Positions 1-8,558 of a stretch of DNA of 64,000 nucleotides are shown one piece after another (position 1 is the stretch's first letter; each line of letters starts with the position of its first letter). The notes beneath the pieces are model-generated. The model saw nothing but the letters and a program-made list of their open reading frames with translations. It was not told the DNA's origin and did not search any database. The position numbers and the translations under genes were made by a program. Source of the stretch: Dyella marensis (lineage in GTDB: Bacteria > Pseudomonadota > Gammaproteobacteria > Xanthomonadales > Rhodanobacteraceae); assembly GCF_900112865.1 (NCBI RefSeq), contig NZ_FONH01000003.1:328005-392004 (forward strand), in the 5' to 3' direction.

Positions 1-912
1 GCGATGGTCGATCGCCGTGTCGGTCGGTACCGGCGCGCGCTCGGCGCCGGCGGTGACGCTGAACACGTCGCTGGGCTGCAGGGTCCAGTCGGCATTGCCC
101 TGCACGTAGTGCCAGCCGTTGCTGCGGCCGGGACCGACGCGCAGGTTGACCGACTGGTCCTCGCCGACGCGCAGCTGGCCGGTCAGCGACAGGTCGTCCA
201 TGCGGCGCGTGACGCCGTCGTGGTCGATATGCGTAGTGCCGGCGGCGACGCCCCAGCGCTGGGTGAAGTCCTCGCCGGAGGACGGCGCGAAGCGATACGC
301 GGCGCCGACGCGCCAGGTGTCCAGGCCGTCGCTGTCGTGGCTGTAGCCGAAACCGCCTTCCACCTGGGCGGCACGGTTGAAGGCGACGTCGTCCTTGAGC
401 AGGCGGTACTGCGTGCCGAGATAACCGCCGGCGTCGGGCGCGGGCGCGGCGTCCAGGTACGGCTGGCCGCGGTCCAGCCAGCCCAGTGCCTGGTCGGCGC
501 GCAGCAGTTCCACCGTAGGGCGGGTCTGGCTCATCGCATAGGGCGCGACCAGCGAGCGCGCTTCGCGCGGGTAGTCGCGCGCATTGAGCGCCTGCGCCAG
601 CCCGGTGGATGCGGCCTGGCGGGCGCTGTCGTCCGGCGCTGCCTCGCGGGCGATGCGGAACGCGCGCTCCGCGGCGGCGTAGTCGCCCAGCCACAGGGTG
701 GACTGGCCCAGGCCCATGGCCGCGGCAAAGCGCTCGTCGCGCGTGCCGTTGCCGGCCAGCGCGGCGGCGAAGCGGTCGCGCGCCTGCGCGGGCTGGCTGG
801 CGGCCATCGCGGCGCGGCCGGCGTGCAGATCGTCGGCCACCGTGGCGGCCTGGGCATGCAGCGCCGCGACCGGCGCGAGCGACAGCGCGAACAGCAACCG
901 TGGCGTGTTCAT
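1..912 (-). CDS. TPR/outer-membrane exporter-like protein, C-terminus cut off by window edge
   Basis: The gene enters the window at its start and runs off the left edge; 304 N-terminal residues are visible. It opens with a signal peptide (about residues 1-22, MNTPRLLFALSLAPVAALHA). TPR-like helices follow up to about residue 120 (for example DYAAAERAFRIA). From about residue 145, alternating aromatic/glycine strands look like the start of an outer-membrane beta-barrel. Its ATG overlaps the stop of the upstream glycosyltransferase (ATGA), so the two are translationally coupled. The TPR-plus-barrel layout next to a processive glycosyltransferase resembles PgaA/HmsH or BcsC-type polysaccharide exporters. 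The polymer cannot be identified, and the TPR part is shorter than in PgaA. Confidence 0.75.
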   Translation of the reverse strand, partial: MNTPRLLFALSLAPVAALHAQAATVADDLHAGRAAMAASQPAQARDRFAAALAGNGTRDERFAAAMGLGQSTLWLGDYAAAERAFRIAREAAPDDSARQAASTGLAQALNARDYPREARSLVAPYAMSQTRPTVELLRADQALGWLDRGQPYLDAAPAPDAGGYLGTQYRLLKDDVAFNRAAQVEGGFGYSHDSDGLDTWRVGAAYRFAPSSGEDFTQRWGVAAGTTHIDHDGVTRRMDDLSLTGQLRVGEDQSVNLRVGPGRSNGWHYVQGNADWTLQPSDVFSVTAGAERAPVPTDTAIDHR

Positions 913-2309
913 TTCGTTCCCCAGCGCTTGCGCATCTTCAGCAGCTCGGCGGCATAGCCCAGCACGCAGCCGGGCTGCAGCACGATGCCGTAGAACAGCG
1001 TATAGACCAGCAGCCCCAGCGGGTTATGGCGCACCTTCAGGCCCTGCGCGCGGAACATGCGCGACTGGATGAAGAACATCAGGTAATTGACCAGCCCGGC
1101 CATCGGCAGCACCAGCAGGGTCATCGGGCCGGCCAGCCAGTAGATGCCGAAGCAGGCCAGGATCAGGCCGGGGATGAAGACCAGGGTGTAGACCAGGTCC
1201 ATGTAGGGGAACAGCAGGTTCCACCAGATGAAGAGCGTGCTCATGCGGCGCTGGAACAGCAGCGCGCCGTGTGCCTTGAACGCTTCGATCAGCCCGCGCG
1301 ACCAGCGCTGGCGCTGGCGGATGAACTGGCGGAAGCTGGTCGGCGCATTGGTGAAGGCCACCGCGTCCTCGCAGTAGCCCACGCGATGGCCCAGGCGCAG
1401 GATCGACCAGGTGAGCACGATGTCCTCGCCCACGTCTTCGGGCCAGCCGCCGACCTGGCGCAGGATGTCGGTGCGATACAGCGAGAACGCGCCCTGCGCC
1501 ACCAGGGTGCCCTGGAACAGGCTCTGCAGGCGCTTCACCGCGGCGATGCCGTGGAAGTAGTCCCACTCCTGCATGCGCGTGATCAGGTTCTGCCGCGAAT
1601 TGCGCACCAGCACGGCACCGGCCACCGCGGCGGTGTTCGGCGGATCGCTCAGATAACGCTCGACCAGGCGGCGCAGCGCGTGCTTGTAGAGGTAGGAGTC
1701 GGCATCCAGCGTGATGGTCAGCGGCTGCGTCGCATGGCGCAGGCCGACGTTGAGCGCATTGGCCTTGCCGCCATTGCACTTCAGGTCGATCACGTGCAGC
1801 CACGGATGCGCCACGCTGCGCAGCCGGTCCATGGTGCCGTCGGTGGAGCCGTCGTTGATCACGATCACTTCCAGCGTGCCGCCGTAGCACTGGCGCTCGA
1901 GGCTGGCGATGGTGGAAAGGATCGAATCCTCCTCGTTGTACGCGGCCACCAGCACGGTGATGCCCGGCAGCTCGGCGTCGGCCACCTGGCGGCGCACCGG
2001 GCGGCGGTCCATCAGCAGGCCGAACACCAGGAAGGCGTTCATGAAGCCGGGCAGGATGGCGATGCCGAAGATCATGATCATCGCCAGCACGTTCCCTTCC
2101 ACCGCGGCCAGGTCGTGCAGCCAGCGGCGCGCCAGCAGGTAGGACACGATCGACCAGGCCAGCGACAGCGCGACGGTGAGCGCGAACTTCATCCGCACCG
2201 ACAGGTAATAGCGGCGGTGCTGCTCGCTGTCGGCTGGCCTGGCCTGCGCCGTCTCGATGGGCGGCAGCGGGCGGGGGTAGCTGGACCAGTCTTGGGCTTG
2301 CGTACTCAT
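909..2309 (-). CDS. Processive family 2 glycosyltransferase (PgaC/HmsR-like)
   Basis: This is a membrane glycosyltransferase of 466 residues. Two N-terminal membrane segments (about 41-60 and 75-100) precede a GT2 domain. The domain carries the processive-synthase signature: DGS at 153-155, DAD at 202-204, the catalytic GED around 294-296 and QRQRW (QxxRW) at 332-336. More membrane segments lie at 350-445. These motifs are known for synthases of poly-N-acetylglucosamine, hyaluronan and cellulose, and the overall build is closest to PgaC. An AGGGGA ribosome site precedes the ATG. It is first in a two-gene operon with the TPR/barrel protein, and a sigma-54-like promoter lies about 150 bp upstream. 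Donor sugar and product are not determined by sequence; no deacetylase (PgaB) or PgaD is visible. Confidence 0.85.
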   Translation of the reverse strand: MSTQAQDWSSYPRPLPPIETAQARPADSEQHRRYYLSVRMKFALTVALSLAWSIVSYLLARRWLHDLAAVEGNVLAMIMIFGIAILPGFMNAFLVFGLLMDRRPVRRQVADAELPGITVLVAAYNEEDSILSTIASLERQCYGGTLEVIVINDGSTDGTMDRLRSVAHPWLHVIDLKCNGGKANALNVGLRHATQPLTITLDADSYLYKHALRRLVERYLSDPPNTAAVAGAVLVRNSRQNLITRMQEWDYFHGIAAVKRLQSLFQGTLVAQGAFSLYRTDILRQVGGWPEDVGEDIVLTWSILRLGHRVGYCEDAVAFTNAPTSFRQFIRQRQRWSRGLIEAFKAHGALLFQRRMSTLFIWWNLLFPYMDLVYTLVFIPGLILACFGIYWLAGPMTLLVLPMAGLVNYLMFFIQSRMFRAQGLKVRHNPLGLLVYTLFYGIVLQPGCVLGYAAELLKMRKRWGTK

Positions 2310-2463
2310 GAGGTTTCCCCTGGTAGGCCAGTACAGGCGCAGGAATCCCTGTCCCTGCCGGCCTGGCGCCGGAGTGGAGCGTGTGTGGTTGGTCGGATGA
2401 GGCGGCCCGCGTCCCTGGAGCGTGTCGGCTGTCGGCGGGCTTGGAACTGTTTCGCCGAAGAGG

Positions 2464-2480
2464 TGGCAAAAGCTATGCCA
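2464..2480 (-). promoter_or_regulatory. Sigma-54 (RpoN)-type promoter for the glycosyltransferase operon
   Basis: Read on the minus strand the bases are TGGCATAGCTTTTGCC. This fits the TGGCAY-N5-TTGC consensus, with the essential GG (2479-2478) and GC (2467-2466) separated by exactly ten bases. It faces the glycosyltransferase start at 2309 and would give a leader of about 145 nt. No good sigma-70 promoter is evident there. The call rests on the motif alone. Confidence 0.5.
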
Positions 2481-2513
2481 TGCTGGGATTTGCCTTGAAA
2501 TAAAATAAATTCA

Positions 2514-2532
2514 ATGATTTACGTTAAATCAT
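2514..2532. promoter_or_regulatory. AT-rich palindrome, candidate activator or repressor site
   Basis: A perfect inverted repeat ATGATTTA-N3-TAAATCAT sits in an AT-rich island (about 2490-2535) inside otherwise GC-rich DNA. It lies about 35-50 bp upstream of the -24 element of the sigma-54-like promoter, where an enhancer-binding protein could sit. The intergenic stretch 2310-2609 (300 bp) holds this site and the promoter, and nothing else recognisable. Confidence 0.5.
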
Positions 2533-2609
2533 CCGGGTGCGAACCTGAACAGATCTTCCGGAATGTATGCGGCAGGTCACAAAATGACAGGGCCCGACTC
2601 GCACCAAAG

Positions 2610-3914
2610 TTATAGGTCCGGCGCCGCCGGCTTCACCGCCGCGCGATAGCGCTGCCACAGGAATACCGGCAGCCCGAGCAGCAACAGCACGCCGCCCCAC
2701 AGCAGCGCTTCCGCGCCCGTGCCGATCAGCGCCCACAGGCTGTAGGCGAGGGCGAGCGCGGCGGCCGTGCGGCGCGCGACGCCGGCGCCGCGGTCGATGC
2801 GCCACCAGGCCAGCACGCTGAGCACGTAGGGCAGCAGGGTGGCCGCGGTGGAAAGCAGGATCGACAAGGTGAACAGCGCCACCAGCGACTTGCTGCCGTT
2901 GGCGGCGATCAGCACGCTGGCCAGCACGCTGCTGAGCAGCAGGCCGAACCACGGCGTGCCGCGCGCATCGGTGCGCGCGAACGGTGCCGGGAACAGGCCG
3001 TCCTGCGCGGCGGCGTAGGGCGTCTGGCCCTGCAGCAGCACCCAGCCGTTGAGCGCGCCCAGGCAAGAGACGGTGGCGACCAGGCCCATCGCCCAGCCCG
3101 CAGCCGGACCCCAGGTCTGCGCGGCCGCCGCCGCCATCGGCGCGGCCGACCCCTGTGCCGCGCCGTGCGGCAGCAGGCCGATCACCGCGGTGCAGGCGAG
3201 CATGGTGGCGACGCCGGCGACCAGCATGCCGGCCACCGTGGCGCGCGGCACCGTGCGCTGCGGATCGCGCACCACGCCGGTGGGCACGGTGGCCGCTTCC
3301 AGGCCCAGGAACGCCCACAGGGTGAGCGCGGCGGTGGCGGTGGTCACGCTCGGCAGCGACTGCCCGCTCGGATTGAACGGCTGGTACGCCGCGCCATGCA
3401 CCAGCGCCAGGCCGCAGACGCCAAACACCAGCAGCGGGATCACCTTCAGCGCGGTGGTGACCAGCTGCATGCGCCCGGCTTCGCGCACGCCGGCCGCATT
3501 GATCGCAGTGCATAGCCACAGCACGGCCAGCGCCGCGGCGGTGCCGCGCCAGGGCGTGGCGTTCGCCGCGGGCCAGATCGCGCCCAGGCTGCCGGCGAAG
3601 GCCACCGCGATCGCCGCATTGGCGGTCCACACGCAGGTCCAGTAGCTCCATGCCGCGACGAAGCCGGCGGTATCGCCGAAGGCCTGGCGTGCATAGGCGT
3701 AGGCGCCGCCATGGTTGGCCACGAGCTGCGCCAGCCACGCATGCACCAGCGCCAGCAGCAGCGCGCCGCCCATGGTGAATGCCCAGCCGAGCAGGCTGGC
3801 CGCACCGTACGGCGCCAGCGCGGCCGGCAGCACGAACACGCCGGAGCCGATCATGTTGCCGACCACCAGGGCGGTGAGCATCCACGGGCCCAGCAGCCGG
3901 GCCGGCGAGGTCAT
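2610..3914 (-). CDS. APC-superfamily amino acid permease
   Basis: An integral membrane transporter of 434 residues with about twelve hydrophobic segments. It carries the family's N-terminal glycine-rich helix-1 motif (NMIGSGVFVLP, about residues 19-29), which forms part of the substrate site in AdiC/PotE-type antiporters. The length is normal for the family. Its ATG overlaps the TGA of the upstream Rieske oxygenase (ATGA, 3911-3914), so both are made from one message. The transporter therefore probably imports or exchanges the amino-acid or amine substrate used by the oxygenase; this is inferred from context. The substrate itself cannot be read from the sequence. Confidence 0.85.
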   Translation of the reverse strand: MTSPARLLGPWMLTALVVGNMIGSGVFVLPAALAPYGAASLLGWAFTMGGALLLALVHAWLAQLVANHGGAYAYARQAFGDTAGFVAAWSYWTCVWTANAAIAVAFAGSLGAIWPAANATPWRGTAAALAVLWLCTAINAAGVREAGRMQLVTTALKVIPLLVFGVCGLALVHGAAYQPFNPSGQSLPSVTTATAALTLWAFLGLEAATVPTGVVRDPQRTVPRATVAGMLVAGVATMLACTAVIGLLPHGAAQGSAAPMAAAAAQTWGPAAGWAMGLVATVSCLGALNGWVLLQGQTPYAAAQDGLFPAPFARTDARGTPWFGLLLSSVLASVLIAANGSKSLVALFTLSILLSTAATLLPYVLSVLAWWRIDRGAGVARRTAAALALAYSLWALIGTGAEALLWGGVLLLLGLPVFLWQRYRAAVKPAAPDL

Positions 3915-4996
3915 GCGTGCGCGCTCTCGCGGTAGGCGCGGCGCAGCAGTTCGTGGAAGTGGTGCACGGCGTTCTCGCGCAGCGGATTCAGCCGGCCCGC
4001 CTCGTACGAGCCGGAAGCCAGGCCGCGCTGCACGTCCTCGCAGATGGTCACGTCCTCGACCTGCACTTCGTCGCTGAAGGCGATGTCGGCGGCGCGGCGC
4101 GCCTGCGCGGCGTCGCCGGGTTCGGGCGCGTAATAGAAGTCGAACTCCACGCGGCAACGGTCCACGCCCAGCGGCAATACGCGGTTGGTCTGCAGCCGGC
4201 CGGGCAGGATGTTGAGCATGGCGTTGGGGTAGAGGAAGTAATACAGCGCCTCGCCGCTGCCGTAGAGATCCGAAGCGCTTTCCAGCGGACTGAACTGGTA
4301 CGAGTACCACTCGGCCGTCTCGGTGATGTAGCTGCGGTAGTCGAGCAGGCTGTTCAGGCCCGGATGGATGTGCGGCACGTGGTAACCCTCCAGGTAGTTG
4401 TCCACGTACACCTTCCAGTTGCAGGCCACGTCGTAGCCGACGCGATGATGGAATTCGAAATCGCTTAAGCGACGGCCGGGCCCGAGGCGCTGGTCGATGC
4501 CTTCGACAAAGTGCTCGAACGGCGGCGCCTCGCCGACGGCGACGAAGACCAGGCCCTGCCACACCTGCACGCGCACTTCGGGCAGGCGGATCTGCGCCGG
4601 ATCGAAGTCCGGCGTGCGGCCCATTTCCGGCGCGCCGCGCAGCACGCCGTCGAGGCCGTAGGTCCAGCCGTGATAGCGGCAGCGCAAGGCCTTGGCGCCC
4701 TTGCCGTCGCAGCTGGCGATGGGGCCGGCGCGATGGCGGCAGACGTTATGAAAGGCACGGATGGTCTGCTCGTCGCTGCGCACGATCAGCAAGGGCAGGC
4801 CGGCGATCTGGGTGACCAGATGGTCGCCTGTCTCGGCCAGCTGCGCCCGATGCCCGACCAGTTGCCAGCTGCGCGCGAATACCGCGCGCGTATCCAGGGC
4901 CGGCGCGGCGGCATGGGTATAGAAGCGCGCGGAAAGCGCCAGCGCATGGTCGAGCGCCTGCGGCGCGAGGACATCGGGCGAGAGCAGTTCGGTCAT
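3911..4996 (-). CDS. Rieske non-heme iron oxygenase, alpha subunit
   Basis: 361 residues from the ATG at 4996; an upstream extension to 5116 would run into a repeat element and is less likely. The Rieske [2Fe-2S] ligands are Cys86-x-His88 and Cys106-x2-His109. The mononuclear iron site is in VDNYLEGYHVPHIHPG, with His206, His211 and a bridging Asp/Glu nearby. Such alpha subunits hydroxylate aromatic rings or quaternary amines (choline/carnitine monooxygenase type). The C-terminal domain looks closer to the amine-oxidising branch, but this is tentative. No ferredoxin or reductase gene is next to it, so electrons must come from elsewhere. It is co-translated with an amino acid permease. Confidence 0.85.
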   Translation of the reverse strand: MTELLSPDVLAPQALDHALALSARFYTHAAAPALDTRAVFARSWQLVGHRAQLAETGDHLVTQIAGLPLLIVRSDEQTIRAFHNVCRHRAGPIASCDGKGAKALRCRYHGWTYGLDGVLRGAPEMGRTPDFDPAQIRLPEVRVQVWQGLVFVAVGEAPPFEHFVEGIDQRLGPGRRLSDFEFHHRVGYDVACNWKVYVDNYLEGYHVPHIHPGLNSLLDYRSYITETAEWYSYQFSPLESASDLYGSGEALYYFLYPNAMLNILPGRLQTNRVLPLGVDRCRVEFDFYYAPEPGDAAQARRAADIAFSDEVQVEDVTICEDVQRGLASGSYEAGRLNPLRENAVHHFHELLRRAYRESAHA

Positions 4997-5083
4997 GATG
5001 GGTTCCGTCGGCGGCGAAGCCTGAGTATCGACCCGCCGCGCCGACGGCGTGAAGGAGCGCCGCAGCATGCGGCGCCGACGCAC

Positions 5084-5138
5084 GGCGTAGGTTGGGGTGA
5101 GCGCAGCGAACCCCAACAGGCGTTTCCAACCTACGCCA
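5084..5138. repeat. GTAG-type REP element, copy 1 (short form)
   Basis: Starts with GTAGGTTGGGGTGAGC and ends with the inverted CCAACCTAC. This copy is about 55 bp, shorter than the paired copies at 11968, 39140 and 49584. It lies between the convergent-side end of the helicase gene and the oxygenase gene. The helicase stop codon TAG (5133-5131) falls inside it. Confidence 0.85.
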
Positions 5139-6999
5139 GTTGGGTCTGCACGTCGTTGATCGAGTTGCGGATGCGTGCGCTGAAGATCGAGTCGGCGTGA
5201 TGGATCATCACCAGCCGCTCGGTGGCGCGGGTCATCGCCACGTAGAGCAGGCGTGCCTCCTCGGCTTCGTCCTTGCCCGGCATCGGCAGCGAGCCCAGGC
5301 CCGGGATGATCACCAGCGGGAATTCCAGGCCCTTGCTGGAATGCATGGTGACCAGCTTGACGGTGTCCTCGCCGGTGGCGAACAGCGCGCGCTTGCCGTC
5401 GCCCTCGGCCAGCGTGCTAGGCACCTCGGCGCGCTGCAGTGCCTCGTGCAGCCGTTCGCCCTCCCAGCGGTTGCGGAAGATCACCGCCATGTCGGCCAGC
5501 GGACGACCCAGCGTGCGTTCTTCGCGCAGGCGGTCGATGATCGCCGGCAGCTGGTCCTCGGTGCGCTCCACGCGGACCAGCTCGGGCAGGGCGCCGCGGC
5601 GGCCGGCGCTCTCGGGCGCGACCAGCGGCACGCCGTCTTCGTCGGCGTCGTCGTGGCCGAGCAGCAGTTCGTTGGCGAAGCCGCGCGCGACGGAGAGGAT
5701 CTCCAGCGTGTTGCGGTAGTTGAGCTTGAGGATGGTGGTGCGGCCCTGCGCCTGCACGCCCAGGCTTTTCCAGCTCAGGCGCTTGCGGTCCGGCTTGCCG
5801 TAGATGTTCTGCGCGTCGTCGTACAGCACCAGCAGCGAGTTGGTGTTCGGATCGATCATCTGCACGATCAGCTTGTACCAGTCCGGCTCGAAGTCGTGGC
5901 CTTCGTCGATCAGCACGGCGCCGTACTGGAAGCGCGGGATCCGGCCCTTGTCCACGCCGTCGATCACGGCGGGCGGCAATGCATCGAAGAAGCCGCGGCC
6001 TTCCGGCGGCAGCGGCACGTGGTAGGCGCTGAGCATGGCGCGGCACCACTTGTGGAAGTTGTAGACCTGCACCTTGTCGCTCAGGCCCCGCTCGCCCATC
6101 AGCTGGTCCAGCCTGGCGGCCAGCGTCTTGTTGTAGCAGAGCACCAGGATCGGCTTGCTCAGCGCGCGCGCCAGGTGCATGGCGCGGAAGCCCAGAATCA
6201 TGGTTTTGCCGGAGCCGGCCACGCCATGGATGATGCGGTGCTCGTCGCCGAGCGAGCGCGCCAGCTGTTCCTGCTGCGCATCCATCACCTTGATCAGGTC
6301 GGGAATCTCGACCTTCGCCACCGCACCGGCGGTGGAAGCATCGAACAGGCCGAACTGGCCGGAGCCGGGTTCCACGCGGATTTCCGGGAACAGGTGCCAG
6401 CGCACGCGATCGATCTGCGGCAAGGTCAGCGCGGTGGGGAAGACCTGCGGGTACATCGCCCACAGGCGCTCCTGGAAGATCTCCGCATCGACCGATTCGT
6501 ACATCTCGTCCTGGCAGATCACCAGGTGCGCGGGGATCACCGCGTCCAGCCCGCCCGCGTCGAACTGCTTGCGGCTGATATTGGCCAGCACCACGCCGTA
6601 GCCCCACGGCATGATCAGCTTGCCCTCGTAATGATGGCCGGGCGGATGGCGCAGCGCCGGGTCGTGCTGCAACACCTTGTAGACCTCGCTGGCGCAGTCG
6701 CGCGCCTGCATCAGCGGGTTGTGCTCCTTCACGCTGGCGCGGCCGGTGAGCAGGGTGAACAGGGTCGGGTCGGCCTGCTGGATGGTGTCCGGCTTCCAGT
6801 CCTTCACCTCCAGCACGAGCAGGCCGCGGCGGGGATGGAACACGATGAAGTCCGGGCGGCGCTGGCGCGGGCCGATCGGCACGTCGTACCACAGCAGGTA
6901 GTCTTCCTCGAGCTTCTGCTCCAGGCGCTCGGAAAAGCGCTTTTCGCCGCTGGTCATCCGCGACAGGCAGCTGTTTCGGGTTGGAATGAGCGTCGCCAC
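5131..6999 (-). CDS. NERD-domain superfamily I helicase (UvrD/Rep-like)
   Basis: 622 residues from a GTG at 6999, preceded by GGGAAGCGAAG; an ATG at 6957 is the alternative. The N-terminus (about residues 20-150) is a nuclease-related NERD domain, with DFIVFHPRRGLLVLEVKDW resembling the D-(D/E)xK nuclease core. A UvrD-type ATPase follows: Walker A GVAGSGKT (259-266), Walker B LIDEGHDF (363-370), the LNYRN motif, VTMHSSKGLEF and YVAMTRATERL. NERD helicases are thought to process DNA in repair or defence, but the exact role is unknown. The gene stands alone, and its last codon and stop lie within a REP element. Confidence 0.85.
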   Translation of the reverse strand: MATLIPTRNSCLSRMTSGEKRFSERLEQKLEEDYLLWYDVPIGPRQRRPDFIVFHPRRGLLVLEVKDWKPDTIQQADPTLFTLLTGRASVKEHNPLMQARDCASEVYKVLQHDPALRHPPGHHYEGKLIMPWGYGVVLANISRKQFDAGGLDAVIPAHLVICQDEMYESVDAEIFQERLWAMYPQVFPTALTLPQIDRVRWHLFPEIRVEPGSGQFGLFDASTAGAVAKVEIPDLIKVMDAQQEQLARSLGDEHRIIHGVAGSGKTMILGFRAMHLARALSKPILVLCYNKTLAARLDQLMGERGLSDKVQVYNFHKWCRAMLSAYHVPLPPEGRGFFDALPPAVIDGVDKGRIPRFQYGAVLIDEGHDFEPDWYKLIVQMIDPNTNSLLVLYDDAQNIYGKPDRKRLSWKSLGVQAQGRTTILKLNYRNTLEILSVARGFANELLLGHDDADEDGVPLVAPESAGRRGALPELVRVERTEDQLPAIIDRLREERTLGRPLADMAVIFRNRWEGERLHEALQRAEVPSTLAEGDGKRALFATGEDTVKLVTMHSSKGLEFPLVIIPGLGSLPMPGKDEAEEARLLYVAMTRATERLVMIHHADSIFSARIRNSINDVQTQLA

Positions 7000-7138
7000 C
7001 TTCGCTTCCCTTCTTGCGTGTGGCGGCGACGTTAGCGGATCGCGGGTCCGTGTCAATTCGCGGTTGGCATGGCGGACCGCATGGGACGGGGCCTGGCGGA
7101 GGGTGCATGATGGCCGTTCCCACCCCAAGGAGCCTGCC

Positions 7139-7606
7139 ATGGATGCCTCGTCCTTGCCCCAGATCCACGAGCTGTATCCCTACCTGCGCGTGCACGATGC
7201 GCGGGCCGCGCTGGCGTTCTACCAGCGCGTGTTCGGCGCCAGCGTCCGGCTGCGCCTGGACGAAGCGGGCACCGGCCGGATCGGCCATGCCGAGCTGGTG
7301 TTCGGCGAACACATGGTGCTGATGCTGTCCGACGAATATCCCGAGTACGGCATCGTCGGACCGAAGTCGGTCGGCGGCACCAGTATTACCTTGCACCTGC
7401 ACGTGGACGATGCGGACCGCCTGATCGCCCGCGCGGTGGAGGCCGGCGCCGAGCTGGTGCGTCCGCCGGCGGATGCGTTCTACGGCGAGCGCGGCGGCAC
7501 GGTGCGCGACCCGTTCGGGCACGAGTGGCTGATCGGCCATTCGATCGAAGAGGTCAGTCCCGAAGAGATGCAGCGCCGCTACGACGCGCTGATGGCCGGC
7601 GGCTGA
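7139..7606 (+). CDS. VOC (glyoxalase/PhnB-like) family protein
   Basis: 155 residues with the tandem beta-alpha-beta-beta-beta modules of the vicinal oxygen chelate fold. The start matches the PhnB-like pattern (YLRVHDARAALAFYQRVFGA), and the end has VRDPFGHEWLIG, which carries a typical metal-binding acid/His region. An AAGGAG site lies 5 nt before the ATG. Members include glyoxalases, dioxygenases and antibiotic-binding proteins, so the activity cannot be fixed. It is divergent from the helicase and meets the next gene stop-to-stop: TGA ends at 7606 and the opposing stop begins at 7607. Confidence 0.8.
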   Translation: MDASSLPQIHELYPYLRVHDARAALAFYQRVFGASVRLRLDEAGTGRIGHAELVFGEHMVLMLSDEYPEYGIVGPKSVGGTSITLHLHVDDADRLIARAVEAGAELVRPPADAFYGERGGTVRDPFGHEWLIGHSIEEVSPEEMQRRYDALMAGG

Positions 7607-8530
7607 TCAGCCCCAGCGGTGCAGCGCTTCGGGCGACACGCCGACGCGCCGGCAGGCGCGGCTGGCGATACCGTCTTTGAGCGCGGCACGGAACAGCGGC
7701 GACATCGTCCGCAGCGTGCCCGCCGCGATCCGCGCGCGGGTGCGCTGCAACGGCGTGCGTTGCAGCAGCGCCTGCGCCCAGGGCGGCAGCAGGTCGGCGC
7801 CGGCGTACAGGAACAGGTCGCGCGACAGGCCTGCCGCCGGCACCGGCAGGCGTACCTTCGACAGGATCGCCAGCACGGTGCGCGAGCGATCGCCGTAGAG
7901 CAGCTGCGGCTGCACGCGTTCGAAGTATTCGCTCACCTGTGCCTGCGAGGCCGGCACGTCGCGCGCGCCCAGCGCTTCGGCGATGCGGCGCGCCTCGTCG
8001 TAGTAGCGATCGGCCGCATCCGGCGGCATGGCGATCCCGCTGAAACGGCGATAGCCCTCGAGGAAGCTGTGCGCCTCGGTGACGTGGACCCAGGTGAGCA
8101 GGTCCGGATCGTCCGCGGCATACGGCCGTCCGTCCTCGGCGGTGCCGATGACCTGGCCATGGATCCGCTTCACGTGCTCGATCAGCTGCTGCGCCTGCTC
8201 CCGCGGCGCGTACGTGGTGCCGCCGACGAAAGCGGTGGTGCGACGCAGGCGGCCGACCAGGTCTTCGCGGAAGTTGGAGTGGTCCCACACGCCGGCCAGG
8301 GCCAGCGGATGCAGGGTCTGCAGCATCAGCGCGGCCAGGCCGCCGGCGAGCATGCCGGGGAAGTCGCAGTGCACGCGCCAGGTGGCGCTGTCCGGCCCGA
8401 ACAGGCCGGGGTCGCCGGCCGGGTGGTCGTAGTCGAGATGGCTGCTGCCCTGCCTGGGGAAGGCGCCGAGCACCCAGCGCCGGATCGAGGCCTGGGCGGG
8501 ATGGGCGAGCAGCTGGATAGGCGAAGGCAT
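7607..8530 (-). CDS. DUF2236 family oxygenase (MpaB / latex-clearing type)
   Basis: 307 residues. The features match the DUF2236 (ER-bound oxygenase mpaB / rubber oxygenase catalytic) family: TWRVHCDFPGMLAGGLAALMLQTLHPLALAGVWDHSNF near residues 50-90 and WVHVTEAHSFLEGYRRF in the middle. The family includes b-type heme oxygenases such as the latex-clearing protein; the conserved histidines in these two segments are candidate heme ligands. The native substrate is unknown for most bacterial members. It is convergent with the VOC gene at zero spacing and divergent from the aroG leader. A palindrome at 8559-8578 lies about 30 bp upstream of its start. Confidence 0.75.
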   Translation of the reverse strand: MPSPIQLLAHPAQASIRRWVLGAFPRQGSSHLDYDHPAGDPGLFGPDSATWRVHCDFPGMLAGGLAALMLQTLHPLALAGVWDHSNFREDLVGRLRRTTAFVGGTTYAPREQAQQLIEHVKRIHGQVIGTAEDGRPYAADDPDLLTWVHVTEAHSFLEGYRRFSGIAMPPDAADRYYDEARRIAEALGARDVPASQAQVSEYFERVQPQLLYGDRSRTVLAILSKVRLPVPAAGLSRDLFLYAGADLLPPWAQALLQRTPLQRTRARIAAGTLRTMSPLFRAALKDGIASRACRRVGVSPEALHRWG

Positions 8531-8558
8531 GGCGCGGATTCTAGCGGGTGGCCATGCG

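Noticed and set aside
609-2498. Long plus-strand open frame (629 codons) opposite the glycosyltransferase
   Set aside because: Arg/Ala/Gln-rich translation with no family motifs; it is the antisense shadow of a gene with clear GT2 signatures, common in high-GC DNA.
5140-7035. Plus-strand open frame (631 codons) opposite the helicase
   Set aside because: Composition is His/Arg/Gln-rich and low complexity; the opposite strand encodes complete helicase motifs.
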